Shown here: positions 1 to 8,260 of the stretch, piece by piece | Numbering within the stretch: the first letter of the stretch is position 1 | Layout: every line of letters starts with the position of its first letter | Assembly (NCBI GenBank): GCA_020631355.1 | Contig: JAHDHL010000033.1 | Coordinates: forward strand, 1-56,572 | Source of the DNA: Saprospiraceae bacterium | Lineage (GTDB): Bacteria; Bacteroidota; Bacteroidia; Chitinophagales; Saprospiraceae | DNA length: 56,572 bases | Reading direction: 5' to 3' | Notes under the pieces: generated by a model | What the model was told of the DNA's origin: nothing | Databases searched by the model: none | Seen by the model: only the letters and a program-made list of their open reading frames with translations | Translations under genes and position numbers: made by a program

Positions 1-628
1 GAATTCCTGAACTATCAGAATAACCGATATAGTATTGGAATAAGTCGGATTCTGTGTCACCATTAATATATGGAGTAATACCCCCGTTCCAAGCAACTTG
101 TATAGTTTGAATTCCAAGAGTACACTCATTTAATGTATCCTCAATTTTTTGGGCAAAGAACAAAGATGGCCCATCACCTAACGGAACTACGTTTGTTGTA
201 TATGTACCATTGAGATTTATGATTTCTGAACAAGCGGACTCACCTAACAAAGTACCTATTGTAAATAAATCATCCACAACTCTTACCTCAACAGGTGGAT
301 TGGTAACAGCGGTACCAAATTCACCTAACAGAAGCACGGTTCGATTTTCTCCGTTTTCATTTGCTGGTGCTAAAACAGCACACATTGGGATGTGTATATT
401 TCCAAGGCTATCCAAAACTTCAAAATCAGTTTCCGATAAACTGGATGCATCTAATGGGAATTTAAAATTAACAGGCATACCATCTAGCAGGCTTCCTGGT
501 TGATTACATAATAAGCCTGGTAGTCCATTATCAAGTCCAAAAAAAGCCGACACAAGAGTATCTTGTGATTTGGCATTTATAACAAAAGTTAAAATTGTTA
601 TTACTGAAAGTAAGATTTTCCTTCTCAT
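1..628 (-). CDS. Secreted protein of unknown function, C-terminus cut off by the window edge
   Basis: An open minus-strand frame starts at ATG 626-628 and reaches base 1 without a stop (about 209 residues seen). It begins with a basic MRRK, then a hydrophobic stretch ending near residue 20 (AKSQ), which is a typical Sec signal peptide. The visible mature part has β-rich, Ig-like character: alternating hydrophobic strands, conserved prolines and glycines, and Cys residues such as ACSE and NECT. I recognise no named family. It lies 36 bp downstream of the small secreted protein gene at 665-1051 on the same strand, so the two are probably co-transcribed. In Bacteroidota, proteins that start like this are often long surface proteins with a C-terminal T9SS sorting domain, but that end is not in the window, so this is inference. 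Confidence 0.75.
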   Translation of the reverse strand, partial: MRRKILLSVITILTFVINAKSQDTLVSAFFGLDNGLPGLLCNQPGSLLDGMPVNFKFPLDASSLSETDFEVLDSLGNIHIPMCAVLAPANENGENRTVLLLGEFGTAVTNPPVEVRVVDDLFTIGTLLGESACSEIINLNGTYTTNVVPLGDGPSLFFAQKIEDTLNECTLGIQTIQVAWNGGITPYINGDTESDLFQYYIGYSDSSGI

Positions 629-664
629 ATTTTTTGTCTATTCTAATTGCTTACAATATTTCAT

Positions 665-1051
665 TTACCATTTTTTGCGTCGTTCTCTCATAATTTTTTT
701 CATTTCTTCCTGCTTTTTCAAGTAGACTTTGTATTGGTCTTTGGAGAGTAATTGCTTCATTTCAGCATCCTTATTCTTACGGATAGCATTCACTTTTCTA
801 TACTTACTCATCGGACTATCACCACTGTCTTTTATAGCTATCATTTGTTTTGCATATCTCTGGGTAATCTCCTCGAATTTAGACTTTTGTTCAACTGAAA
901 GATCGAGGGCAGCAGCATACGCTTCCACGTTTTTCTTTACTTCTTCCTTTTGCTCCTGTGTTAAACTAGTTCCTTTGGATTGAGCAAAAGTGGTGATTGT
1001 TCCGATTAAGAATATAGCTATGAATAGAGACAAGATTTTGAATACTTTCAT
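665..1051 (-). CDS. Small secreted α-helical protein, Spy/CpxP-like in character
   Basis: A 128-residue protein. Residues 1-23 form a signal peptide (MKVFKIL start, hydrophobic core, cleavage after TFA). The mature part is highly charged and predicted helical, with LTQEQKEEVKK near the start and a basic tail ending RERRKKW. The spacing of LT-x-EQ and LS-x-EQ motifs resembles the periplasmic LTxxQ proteins (Spy/CpxP) and related small Bacteroidota proteins, but similarity by eye is weak. If the resemblance holds, it would be a periplasmic stress or chaperone-type protein. It is the first gene of a likely two-gene minus-strand unit with the partial secreted protein downstream. Confidence 0.7.
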   Translation of the reverse strand: MKVFKILSLFIAIFLIGTITTFAQSKGTSLTQEQKEEVKKNVEAYAAALDLSVEQKSKFEEITQRYAKQMIAIKDSGDSPMSKYRKVNAIRKNKDAEMKQLLSKDQYKVYLKKQEEMKKIMRERRKKW

Positions 1052-1290
1052 GATGATTCAAGATTTAAGTGATTCGAAAATTATATGAATTGCTTGGGAC
1101 AAAAGTGTAGCAGTAGGACCTAAATAAAAAAGAAATTCAATGAACGGCCATATAAAATCAATCAAATGAGAAATAACTGTAGTGTGCGAATAATTACATC
1201 AGATTGATAAATCAAATCTATTGGTTGAAGAAACCAGCAGGTTGGTTGAGAAAAATTGGAGAAGTCATTGGTTTCAAGCATTTTTGTACT

Positions 1291-2349
1291 ATGGCAAAAA
1301 TTGAAAAAAATAGAGTGCTTAAACATATCCTGATATGGGGCGCTGCTTGGGTTTTGCTTATCCTTTTTTTTACTGAGGGTTGGGAAGACCCTCTTCGCCT
1401 TTTATATAGGGGCTTGCCTGTGATAGTAAGTATTCTGGCCCTTATCGCCATAAATGTATTATACTTACTTCCTGAGCTGTATTTCAAAAGGAAAATTGGT
1501 CTTTACTTCTTAATTAGCTCTTTTCTCTTCATTGGTATAATATGGTTATTGAATAATGACCTACTTATATTTTCAGAATGGGCTGAAAAGTACGATATCC
1601 CTGAAAGGCTCTCTCAACGAAGAAAGAATGAACAGGCTGTTACCTGGTTAAGATACTTTATTCCTTTATTAATTTCTTTTGTTGGAAGTACATTAATTGA
1701 GCTGACTCACTTTGCCAATAAGAAAGAAAAAGCTGCAATATCTATTGAAAAGGAAAAATTGGATACGGAAATGAAGTTTTTAAAATCCCAAATCAATCCA
1801 CATTTTTTATTCAATGTACTGAATAACATCTACACCTTGACTATAATTAAATCTGATAAAGCACCTGATAATATAATGCGATTATCAAAAATGTTGAGGT
1901 ATATGCTTTATGATTCCAATGACGGAAAAGTCCCATTGCAAAAAGAGATTGACTATTTGGAAAACTATATCAGCTTGGCTTCCCTTAAAGATAGTAGAGG
2001 ACTCAATATAAAAGTTGACTTAAATAATTATCAAACAGGATTAAAAATTGCACCATTGCTTTTTATTCCATTTGTGGAGAATGCATTTAAACATAGTAAA
2101 ATAGAAGACCTGAAAAACGGGTTCATTCATATTGAACTAAATACAAGCAAGCAGCATTTGGAATTTTCGGTTAAAAACAGCACCCCCAATGTAGTATTTA
2201 AAAAAGACAAAGTAGGAGGCATTGGTTTGGCTAACACCAAACAACGATTGGAGTTATTATATCCCAACAAACATGAACTAAGGCATGAGCTAAAAATTTC
2301 GGAAAAGCGAAATGTGTATTCTGTTTATTTAAAACTTGATTTGGAATGA
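1291..2349 (+). CDS. LytS-type membrane sensor histidine kinase
   Basis: Sensor kinase of the LytS/YehU class (His_kinase plus HATPase_c). From ATG 1291 it has 352 residues. About four membrane spans fill the first ~150 residues. The phospho-acceptor motif QINPHFLFN follows with His at residue 171, then an N-box (FVENAFKHS) and a G-box (GGIGLAN). An upstream in-frame start at 1204 would add 29 residues that look unlike a membrane N-terminus, so 1291 is preferred. The stop overlaps the start of the response regulator by the ATGA arrangement at 2346-2349, so the two form one operon and a two-component pair. The short extracytoplasmic loops suggest sensing at or within the membrane; the ligand is unknown. 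Confidence 0.92.
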   Translation: MAKIEKNRVLKHILIWGAAWVLLILFFTEGWEDPLRLLYRGLPVIVSILALIAINVLYLLPELYFKRKIGLYFLISSFLFIGIIWLLNNDLLIFSEWAEKYDIPERLSQRRKNEQAVTWLRYFIPLLISFVGSTLIELTHFANKKEKAAISIEKEKLDTEMKFLKSQINPHFLFNVLNNIYTLTIIKSDKAPDNIMRLSKMLRYMLYDSNDGKVPLQKEIDYLENYISLASLKDSRGLNIKVDLNNYQTGLKIAPLLFIPFVENAFKHSKIEDLKNGFIHIELNTSKQHLEFSVKNSTPNVVFKKDKVGGIGLANTKQRLELLYPNKHELRHELKISEKRNVYSVYLKLDLE

Positions 2350-3068
2350 ATGAACTAAGCTGTTTAATTGTAGATGATGAAGAATTAGCAAGGACACTCT
2401 TAAAAAATTATATCGGTCGTTTACCTCATTTAAAATTGGCTGGAGAATGTTCCAATCCAATAGAGGCACTCCAATTATTACAAAACCATTCTATAGATTT
2501 AATATTCCTAGACATCCAAATGCCTGAAATGATAGGAACAGATTTTTTAAAAACCCTCTCTCAAAAACCAATGGTAGTATTCACTACTGCTTATGCGGAA
2601 TATGCCTTAGAGGGTTATGAACTCAATGTGGTTGACTATTTATTAAAGCCATTTCCCATCGAACGATTTTTACAAGCTGTAAACAAAGCGAGTGATTTAG
2701 CGAAACTAAAGCGTAGAGAGGGAAGCAATTCTAATGTATCGCCTGAAAGTACGACAAATGAAAAGAATTACATTTTAGTAAAGTCAGAACATAAGGTACA
2801 TCGTATTGCCTATAATGATATCCAGTATATCCAAAGCATGCGAGAATATGTAGCTTACTACACGCCTAATGGTCGCATTCTTTCTTTAGGCTCGTTGAAA
2901 CAGCTAGAAACAGATTTGCCCAAAGAGCTATTTTTGCGAATTCATAAATCATATATCATTTCGAAAGTAAAAGTTTCAACTTTGGAAGGAAATATGGTAC
3001 ATCTTGGGAATGAAAAAATACCTATTGGGGCAAGTTATAGAGAGGCGGTGATGAAAGACTTATTTTGA
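2346..3068 (+). CDS. LytTR-family response regulator
   Basis: A 240-residue regulator with an N-terminal receiver domain (residues ~4-120; acidic DDEE at 10-13, phospho-acceptor Asp56 in FLDIQMPE, switch Lys in LLKPF). A C-terminal LytTR DNA-binding domain (residues ~140-238) carries the family signatures YIQSMREYV and LRIHKSYIIS. LytTR domains bind pairs of short direct repeats about two helical turns apart. It is translationally coupled to the LytS kinase (4-bp overlap). It is a plausible regulator of the direct-repeat operators found at 12-23 kb in this window, but the genome may hold other LytTR proteins, so that link is inference. Confidence 0.93.
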   Translation: MNELSCLIVDDEELARTLLKNYIGRLPHLKLAGECSNPIEALQLLQNHSIDLIFLDIQMPEMIGTDFLKTLSQKPMVVFTTAYAEYALEGYELNVVDYLLKPFPIERFLQAVNKASDLAKLKRREGSNSNVSPESTTNEKNYILVKSEHKVHRIAYNDIQYIQSMREYVAYYTPNGRILSLGSLKQLETDLPKELFLRIHKSYIISKVKVSTLEGNMVHLGNEKIPIGASYREAVMKDLF

Positions 3069-3430
3069 TTTTTTTCCTTTTAGAGTATGTTTGGATCTTG
3101 GTCATTATGCTGAAAACAATCTTTTTTTGCTTAGACGAAGCTCATTTTAACAGTCGAACCCCTAGGTGCAAAGCCAAAAATAGCTGAAGTATAAAGGAAG
3201 AAGTGGTGTTTGCAAGCCACTTATTAAATTCCTAACACCCCCCCCTTGGTGATGGGTAGTAGTATTAAAAAATCCATTTCACCAGCTCTAAAACCTCTTG
3301 ATTGTTGATCATATAGATGTAACTTCAAAAAAAACAAACCAATATTCAACACTGGAAATCAATCTTTTACATATCAAATGTTCATGATAGAAATTCATCC
3401 AACCCAAAATTCGAGTGCAAATTGAGTGCA
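3069..3430. other. Gene-free stretch between the LytTR gene and tRNA-Ala
   Basis: No credible ORF was found. The stretch has a run of C at about 3236-3244 and, at its right end, two exact copies of GAGTGCAAAT (3413-3422 and 3424-3433) directly before the tRNA terminator. Nothing else is recognisable. Confidence 0.5.
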
Positions 3431-3466
3431 AATAAAAAGCAGCTACGAAAACATTTTCGTAACTGC
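3431..3466 (-). terminator. Rho-independent terminator of tRNA-Ala
   Basis: Read on the minus strand, arms at 3439-3451 and 3454-3466 form a long stem with one mismatch, closing on a tiny loop. It is followed by a T-rich tract (complement of 3431-3438). It sits 10 bp past the tRNA 3' end. Confidence 0.8.
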
Positions 3467-3475
3467 TTGATAATG

Positions 3476-3549
3476 TGGAGGATACAGGAATCGAACCTGC
3501 GACCTCTTGACTGCCAGTCAAACGCTCTAGCCAACTGAGCTAATCCCCC
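3476..3549 (-). tRNA. tRNA-Ala (anticodon GGC)
   Basis: Minus-strand cloverleaf of 74 nt including the discriminator A. The acceptor stem GGGGGAT pairs with ATCCTCC and gives the G3·U70 wobble pair that is the identity element of alanine tRNAs. The D arm has AGCTCAGTTGG, and the anticodon loop CTGGCAG gives anticodon GGC. The T arm has GGTTCGATTCC. CCA is not encoded. A terminator follows directly on the same strand. Confidence 0.97.
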
Positions 3550-3660
3550 ATTCACTATACACTTATAATGGAATGCAAATATAAAAAGTTCCAACAAAAT
3601 AACATCATAAATATTTCAACTTATTCCACAAATATCTTTCATATATTCAGAATAATGAGT

Positions 3661-3668
3661 TATCTTTG
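3661..3668 (+). promoter_or_regulatory. Bacteroidota -7 box (TATCTTTG) for yceD-rpmF
   Basis: Exact match to TAnnTTTG, 28 bp before the ATG at 3696. A TTG that could be read as an earlier start (3666) is part of this box, so it would be untranscribed or at the very 5' end. This supports ATG 3696. Confidence 0.7.
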
Positions 3669-3695
3669 CCGAGCAAAATTCGCAAGTTCATTAAA

Positions 3696-4220
3696 ATGGA
3701 TGCATTAAGACCATTTTCAATACCCATAAAAAGTATTGGAAACACAACGCATCAGTTTGATTTTCAGGTTGGTAACGATTTTTTCGAAACTTTTGAGGAC
3801 AGTATCATCAAAGACGGAAATTTCAGCATCAGACTAGAATTAGACAAAAGAACGACGGTTATGGACCTCAGGTTCATCATCAAAGGTTCTTTCCAAACTG
3901 AATGTGACCGCTGTCTTGCAGGTATAAATTTGGAAATAGAGGGAGAACATGACCTCATTGCCAAATTTTCTGAATCGGAAGATGAAGAAGCCGAAGTCAT
4001 TTATATTCATCCCATGGCTCATGAATTCAATGTAGCCAAGTATATATATGAATATGTTTGTCTGAGTATTCCCATCTCCAAATCATGCCAGGGCGATGCA
4101 AAGCCCCAGTGTGATGCTACCATGCAAGATTATCTCGGAGTGGATGAAACAGAGGAAGATACCAATCCGACCAATAATCCATTCCTAGATGCCTTAAAGG
4201 ATTTTAATCAAGATAATTAA
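3696..4220 (+). CDS. YceD/DUF177 family protein
   Basis: A 174-residue cytosolic protein of the DUF177 (YceD) family, the usual upstream partner of ribosomal protein L32. Members have been linked to 23S rRNA maturation and plant plastid ribosome assembly, but the exact reaction is not settled. The protein begins with an α/β half (MDALRPFSIPIKSI). It shows the family's central CDRC pair and the acidic stretch SESEDEEAEV, then a second Cys pair (CQGDAKPQC) and a long acidic tail. It lies 27 bp before rpmF, the conserved arrangement. Start 3696 is preferred because the upstream TTG lies in the promoter box. Confidence 0.88.
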   Translation: MDALRPFSIPIKSIGNTTHQFDFQVGNDFFETFEDSIIKDGNFSIRLELDKRTTVMDLRFIIKGSFQTECDRCLAGINLEIEGEHDLIAKFSESEDEEAEVIYIHPMAHEFNVAKYIYEYVCLSIPISKSCQGDAKPQCDATMQDYLGVDETEEDTNPTNNPFLDALKDFNQDN

Positions 4221-4247
4221 TTAGAAACGACATAAAATACTAGTACA

Positions 4248-4445
4248 ATGGCACATCCAAAAAGTAGGATATCCAAGCAGAGAAAGAGGAAGCGTCGTAC
4301 TCACAAGAAAGCCGTAGCTCCTAACGTAATGATTTGTAAGGAGACAGGTGAATCTCACTTGCGTCACCATGCCTATGAGGCAGAGGATGGCTCACTTTAC
4401 TATAAGGGTAAGGTGCTCATCCCAGGTGAGTTGGACGAAGAGTAA
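4248..4445 (+). CDS. rpmF: 50S ribosomal protein L32
   Basis: A 65-residue basic protein with the L32 start [17 protein letters not shown], followed by the conserved CKETGE, HLRHHA and YYKGK segments. Part of the large ribosomal subunit. Many bacterial L32 proteins carry four zinc-binding Cys; only one Cys is visible here, so this is a Zn-independent form. It is co-transcribed with the YceD gene and followed by a strong terminator. Confidence 0.97.
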   Translation: MAHPKSRISKQRKRKRRTHKKAVAPNVMICKETGESHLRHHAYEAEDGSLYYKGKVLIPGELDEE

Positions 4446-4472
4446 TTGGACTCAAATTTAGCTTTATCATAG

Positions 4473-4520
4473 AAAGCCTTGTGTTTGCAATCGCAATACA
4501 AGGCTTTTAGTGTTTTTTGT
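4473..4520 (+). terminator. Terminator after rpmF
   Basis: Perfect 10-bp arms (4473-4482 and 4498-4507, AAAGCCTTGT and its complement) are followed by T-rich DNA. Confidence 0.85.
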
Positions 4521-4592
4521 TTGTTGTAATGGAATGGGAATCATGGAATTAATTTCACGATTCCGCCTCATATGAATACAGCATACTTTAAT

Positions 4593-4600
4593 TACATTTG
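4593..4600 (+). promoter_or_regulatory. -7 box (TACATTTG) for the RidA gene
   Basis: Exact TAnnTTTG match 18 bp before ATG 4619. The TTG at 4598, an apparent earlier start, is inside the box, which fixes the start at 4619. Confidence 0.7.
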
Positions 4601-4618
4601 CGCCAAACATCAAATCTC

Positions 4619-5005
4619 ATGAAGAAAATCCTCAACACATCCAATGCACCTGCTCCAGTAGGGCCCTATAATCAGGCAACCCACCACAATGGAACACTTT
4701 ATGTTTCAGGCCAAATAGCCATTAATCCAGCAACAGGTGAATTGGTTACGGATAACATCGAAGCCGAAACCAAACAGGTAATGGAAAACCTCAAAGCCAT
4801 ACTTACCAATGCCGGTGCTAGTTTCGAAAATGTGCTGAAATGTTCCGTTTTTGTTTCAGACATGGGGAACTATAGCCGTATTAATACGGTTTACGCTACA
4901 TATTTCGATGAGGCAACAGCGCCTGCGAGGGAATTGGTTGAGGTAGCCAATTTGCCCAAATATGTGAATGTTGAGGTATCACTGATTGCAGCATTGGAAT
5001 TGTAA
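4619..5005 (+). CDS. ridA: RidA family enamine/imine deaminase
   Basis: A 128-residue protein of the YjgF/YER057c/UK114 family. RidA trimers hydrolyse reactive 2-aminoacrylate and other enamine/imine intermediates released by PLP enzymes. Visible signatures are the N-terminal APAPVGPYNQA, the SGQIAINPATGE loop, NAGASFENVLKCSVF, and the C-terminal PARELVEVANLPKYVNVEVSLIA. The Arg of APARE is the substrate carboxylate-binding residue. Length matches the family. The trpS gene follows 42 bp downstream and may share the transcript. Confidence 0.95.
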   Translation: MKKILNTSNAPAPVGPYNQATHHNGTLYVSGQIAINPATGELVTDNIEAETKQVMENLKAILTNAGASFENVLKCSVFVSDMGNYSRINTVYATYFDEATAPARELVEVANLPKYVNVEVSLIAALEL

Positions 5006-5047
5006 TACATCTATTTTATAACTGATAACTTTTAATTGATAACTGTA

Positions 5048-6055
5048 ATGAGTCAAGAAAAGAAAAACATCCTTTCCTGTATCCAACCCACAGGTGACAT
5101 CCATTTAGGCAACTATCTAGGAGCAGTTCAGAATTGGGTCAACCTACAGGAAAATTACAACTGTACCTATGGTGTCGTGGATTATCATGCCATGAACATG
5201 CTTTACAAAGCAGACCAATTAAGGCAGAACAGTTGGAAGATGGTTTTCCAATTGATGGCTTGCGGTATCAAGGCTGAGAATTTATTCATCCAATCCCTTG
5301 TTCCTGAACATTCGGAATTGTGCTGGATACTAAGTAATGTTTGCTCTTTCGGTGAATTGACCCGTATGACTCAATTCAAGGATAAGAGCGAGCAGAAAAA
5401 GGAATCCGATAAGGATGCCTTTATCTCATCAGGATTGTTTTTCTATCCTGTGCTACAAGCAGCTGACATCCTGATTTACCATGCGGATTTGGTTCCCGTA
5501 GGTAAGGATCAGGTACAGCACCTGGAACTCAGTAGAAATATTGCACAACGATTCAACCACCAATATGGCAAGGAGTATTTCACGCATCCTGAGCCTTTGT
5601 TGACTGTGAATGCCAAAATCATGTCCTTGGCTGACCCCAATAAGAAAATGAGCAAGAGTCTCGGGGAAAAACACTATGTCAATATTTTCGGTGATGAAAA
5701 CCGTATCAGAAAACAGGTAAAATCAGCCGTTACGGATACAGGTGAATCAGAGGGCATGAGTGCAGGTGTCACTAATTTGTTCACCTTGTTGAAAGCTTGT
5801 AACAAACAAGAAGCACATGACCACCTGATGGAGCAATTCGAGAGTGGTACGCTGAAATATTCAGAACTCAAGGGTGAGGTAGCAGATGGCCTAGTGGAAT
5901 TATGCACTCCTATCCGTGAAAGATACCAGGAAATCCTAGCTGATAAGAAGCAAATCAAGGGTCAGATCAAGGCTTCCTCGGCCGAAATCCGTAAGACAGC
6001 CCAAAAGACCCTAAGGGAAGTCAAGGATATCGTAGGCATTCTGAATCCTAGATAG
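5048..6055 (+). CDS. trpS: Tryptophanyl-tRNA synthetase
   Basis: A 335-residue class I aminoacyl-tRNA synthetase that charges tRNA-Trp. The HIGH-type motif is PTGDIHLGNY (residues ~14-23) and the KMSKS motif is at 200-204. The TrpRS-typical segments VDYHAM, LIYHADLVPVGKDQ and EPEPL-like PEPLLTV are present. The start is ATG 5048; the in-frame TTG 12 bases upstream lies in a short repeat of TGATAACT and is not needed. A terminator hairpin follows at 6071. Confidence 0.97.
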   Translation: MSQEKKNILSCIQPTGDIHLGNYLGAVQNWVNLQENYNCTYGVVDYHAMNMLYKADQLRQNSWKMVFQLMACGIKAENLFIQSLVPEHSELCWILSNVCSFGELTRMTQFKDKSEQKKESDKDAFISSGLFFYPVLQAADILIYHADLVPVGKDQVQHLELSRNIAQRFNHQYGKEYFTHPEPLLTVNAKIMSLADPNKKMSKSLGEKHYVNIFGDENRIRKQVKSAVTDTGESEGMSAGVTNLFTLLKACNKQEAHDHLMEQFESGTLKYSELKGEVADGLVELCTPIRERYQEILADKKQIKGQIKASSAEIRKTAQKTLREVKDIVGILNPR

Positions 6056-6070
6056 ATAATGATTATACAG

Positions 6071-6118
6071 AAAGGGATGGAACGGGACGACTACGAGTCT
6101 CTTTCATCCCTTTTTTCT
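6071..6118 (+). terminator. Terminator after trpS
   Basis: Arms AAAGGGATG (6071-6079) and CATCCCTTT (6105-6113) run into a six-T tract ending at 6116. Confidence 0.8.
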
Positions 6119-6146
6119 TTAATACCATCAATGATAAACTGACGAA

Positions 6147-6755
6147 ATGAAAATATTCTGCATTGGTAGGAATTATGTGGAACATGCCAAGGAATTGAAT
6201 AATCCCGTTCCGAAACAACCTATGGTATTCATGAAACCGGATACTGCGTTGTTGCTTAAGAATCGGCCTTTCTTTTATCCCGAATTCAGCCAGAATATTC
6301 ACTACGAAGTGGAAGTCGTCATCAAGATTGGAAAAGTGGGTAAGTACATTGAACCCCAATTCGCCCATAAATACATCAAGGAAGTAACATTAGGTATAGA
6401 CCTTACAGCCAGAGACTTACAAAGCCAGCTTAAGGCAAAGGGACACCCTTGGGAAATCGCCAAAGCATTCGATAATTCGGCAGTGTTGGGTACTTTCCAA
6501 CCCTATGCCCCTTGGAAAGGAAAAGATATCCCATTCCAATTGGAAAAGAATGGTGAAATCGTACAGGACGGTACTACCGCAGACATGATTTTTGATTTCT
6601 CCAAACTGATTTCCCATATCTCACAATTCTTTACGCTCAAGATTGGTGACCTCATTTATACCGGTACCCCTGAGGGTGTTGGCCCTATCACCATCGGGGA
6701 TGAATACAAGGGATTATTGGACGGACAGGAAGTTTTCAGTACCAGAATCAAATAA
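6147..6755 (+). CDS. Fumarylacetoacetate hydrolase (FAH) family protein
   Basis: A 202-residue protein of the FAH catalytic-domain family. Members hydrolyse or decarboxylate β-diketo acids and oxaloacetate-like compounds using a divalent metal. It starts directly with the core (KIFCIGRNYVEHAKEL) and so is the short, single-domain type. The metal-binding acidic residues are in HYEVEVVI and GIDLTARDLQ, followed by KAFDNSAVLG and the C-terminal signature GDLIYTGTPEGVGPI. The short type is close to FAHD1/YcgM-like enzymes (acylpyruvase or oxaloacetate decarboxylase/tautomerase), but the substrate cannot be read from sequence. Confidence 0.92.
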   Translation: MKIFCIGRNYVEHAKELNNPVPKQPMVFMKPDTALLLKNRPFFYPEFSQNIHYEVEVVIKIGKVGKYIEPQFAHKYIKEVTLGIDLTARDLQSQLKAKGHPWEIAKAFDNSAVLGTFQPYAPWKGKDIPFQLEKNGEIVQDGTTADMIFDFSKLISHISQFFTLKIGDLIYTGTPEGVGPITIGDEYKGLLDGQEVFSTRIK

Positions 6756-6860
6756 ATCAACCTCGGTACTCTCCAGCATTTTTTGCCTTGAATCGGACAT
6801 TCATCAAGAACTGTCCCATTCCTGACTTTCATTATTTGTTCAAACCCTTTCATTTTAGGT

Positions 6861-6900
6861 ATAATTGCCTGTTTACTATTTCCAATTATTAGGCAATTAT
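6861..6900. promoter_or_regulatory. Perfect 10-bp inverted repeat at the metK promoter
   Basis: ATAATTGCCT (6861-6870) and its exact reverse complement (6891-6900) are separated by 20 bp and end one base before the -7 box. The position covers the region where the -33 element would lie, so a dimeric regulator bound here would affect metK initiation. No regulator is known from the window. Confidence 0.55.
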
Positions 6901-6901
6901 C

Positions 6902-6909
6902 TATCTTTG
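6902..6909 (+). promoter_or_regulatory. -7 box (TATCTTTG) of metK
   Basis: Exact TAnnTTTG match 38 bp before the metK ATG, leaving a leader of only about 30 nt. That is too short for any known SAM riboswitch. Confidence 0.75.
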
Positions 6910-6947
6910 CAGCCATTTACAATCATAGAGTAAAATTAACTTTCAAT

Positions 6948-8180
6948 ATGCCTTACTTATTTACATCGGAATCCGTTTCCGAAGGACACCCAGATAAAGT
7001 TGCTGACCAAATTTCGGATGCCATCATTGATGCATTCCTTTCCAAGGATCCGGAATCAAAGGTAGCATGTGAGACACTTGTAACTACAGGATTGGTGGTG
7101 TTGGCCGGAGAAGTTAGGTCCAAGGCTTATGTGGATGTGCAGGAAGTAGCACGCCAGGTGATTCGTAGAATAGGATACACCAAATCAGAATATCAATTCG
7201 ATGCTGATTCCTGTGGTATCATCTCTGCTATCCATGAACAATCAGCGGATATCGCACAGGGTGTGGATGTGGGTAAGAGTGAGGAGGAGCAAGGCGCAGG
7301 TGACCAGGGAATGATGTTCGGGTATGCAACGGATGAAACCGACAATTATATGCCATTGGCCCTTGATTTATCACATAGGCTTTTGATTGAATTGGCTGCC
7401 ATAAGGAGAGAAGGTAAGAGGATGAAGTACTTGCGTCCGGATTCCAAATCCCAGGTAACCATTGAATACAATGACAGGAACCAACCTGTAAAAATCAATA
7501 CCATTGTCGTTTCCACACAACATGATGATTTTGATGAGGATGATTTGATGTTGGAGAAAATCCGTGAGGATGTAGTAAAAATCCTTATTCCAAGGGTTAA
7601 GAAGCAATTGCCTAGAAGACTGAAGAAACTATTCACTGACGATATCATCTATCATATCAATCCTACCGGAAAATTCGTGATTGGTGGTCCTCATGGTGAT
7701 ACGGGTCTTACAGGTAGAAAAATCATCGTAGACACTTATGGTGGAAAGGGTGCACATGGTGGAGGTGCTTTCTCCGGAAAGGATTCTTCCAAAGTGGATC
7801 GTTCTGCAGCTTATGCTACCAGACATATCGCTAAGAATATCGTTGCAGCCGGATTGGCCAAGCAGTGCTTGGTACAGGTAGCCTATGCAATCGGTGTGGC
7901 AGAACCCGTTGGTATCTTCGTTGATACTTACAAGACTTGTAAGGTCAAGGGCTTGAAAGATGGTGAAATAGCTGAAAGAATCAAGAATTTAGTGGATATG
8001 CGTCCAGCAGCTATCATCAACCGTTTCGGCTTGAAGAATCCTATCTTCAGTGAGACAGCTGCTTATGGTCATATGGGACGTACCGTCGGAACAAAAGAAA
8101 TTGATGGTAAGTCGTATGATACATTCGGTTGGGAAAAACTGGATTTGGTGGATGCCATCCAGAAAGAATTCGAATTATAA
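6948..8180 (+). CDS. metK: S-adenosylmethionine synthetase
   Basis: A 410-residue methionine adenosyltransferase making SAM from ATP and methionine. Visible motifs are [10 protein letters not shown] near residues 12-21, [12 protein letters not shown] (ATP-binding loop), the P-loop-like GGGAFSGKD, and [11 protein letters not shown]. Length is close to the usual 380-420. It is a single-gene unit with its own promoter and a shared terminator. An inverted repeat just upstream of its promoter suggests DNA-level control rather than a riboswitch. Confidence 0.98.
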   Translation: MPYLFTSESVSEGHPDKVADQISDAIIDAFLSKDPESKVACETLVTTGLVVLAGEVRSKAYVDVQEVARQVIRRIGYTKSEYQFDADSCGIISAIHEQSADIAQGVDVGKSEEEQGAGDQGMMFGYATDETDNYMPLALDLSHRLLIELAAIRREGKRMKYLRPDSKSQVTIEYNDRNQPVKINTIVVSTQHDDFDEDDLMLEKIREDVVKILIPRVKKQLPRRLKKLFTDDIIYHINPTGKFVIGGPHGDTGLTGRKIIVDTYGGKGAHGGGAFSGKDSSKVDRSAAYATRHIAKNIVAAGLAKQCLVQVAYAIGVAEPVGIFVDTYKTCKVKGLKDGEIAERIKNLVDMRPAAIINRFGLKNPIFSETAAYGHMGRTVGTKEIDGKSYDTFGWEKLDLVDAIQKEFEL

Positions 8181-8201
8181 TTCGGATTACATATAAAAAC
8201 T

Positions 8202-8237
8202 AAAAGAGGTGCTTTCATAGAAAGCACCTCTTTTTTT
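8202..8237. terminator. Bidirectional terminator between metK and mlaF-like gene
   Basis: Long arms (about 8202-8216 and 8220-8234) surround a three-base loop. T runs follow on both strands, matching the convergent genes. Confidence 0.85.
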
Positions 8238-8260
8238 ATTGAATGAACCTAAGGTCTGAA

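Noticed and set aside
1-6. GAATTC at the first base, possibly a cloning junction
   Set aside because: The same hexamer occurs several times inside the window and the open frame continues through it; no vector sequence is visible.
3413-3549. Phage or island attachment site at tRNA-Ala, given the GAGTGCAAAT direct repeats
   Set aside because: No integrase or tRNA fragment duplication is present and the repeats lie outside the tRNA, beyond its terminator.
6756-6947. Possible SAM riboswitch before metK
   Set aside because: The -7 box at 6902-6909 leaves a leader of about 30 nt, too short for any SAM riboswitch fold; the dyad upstream lies outside the transcript.
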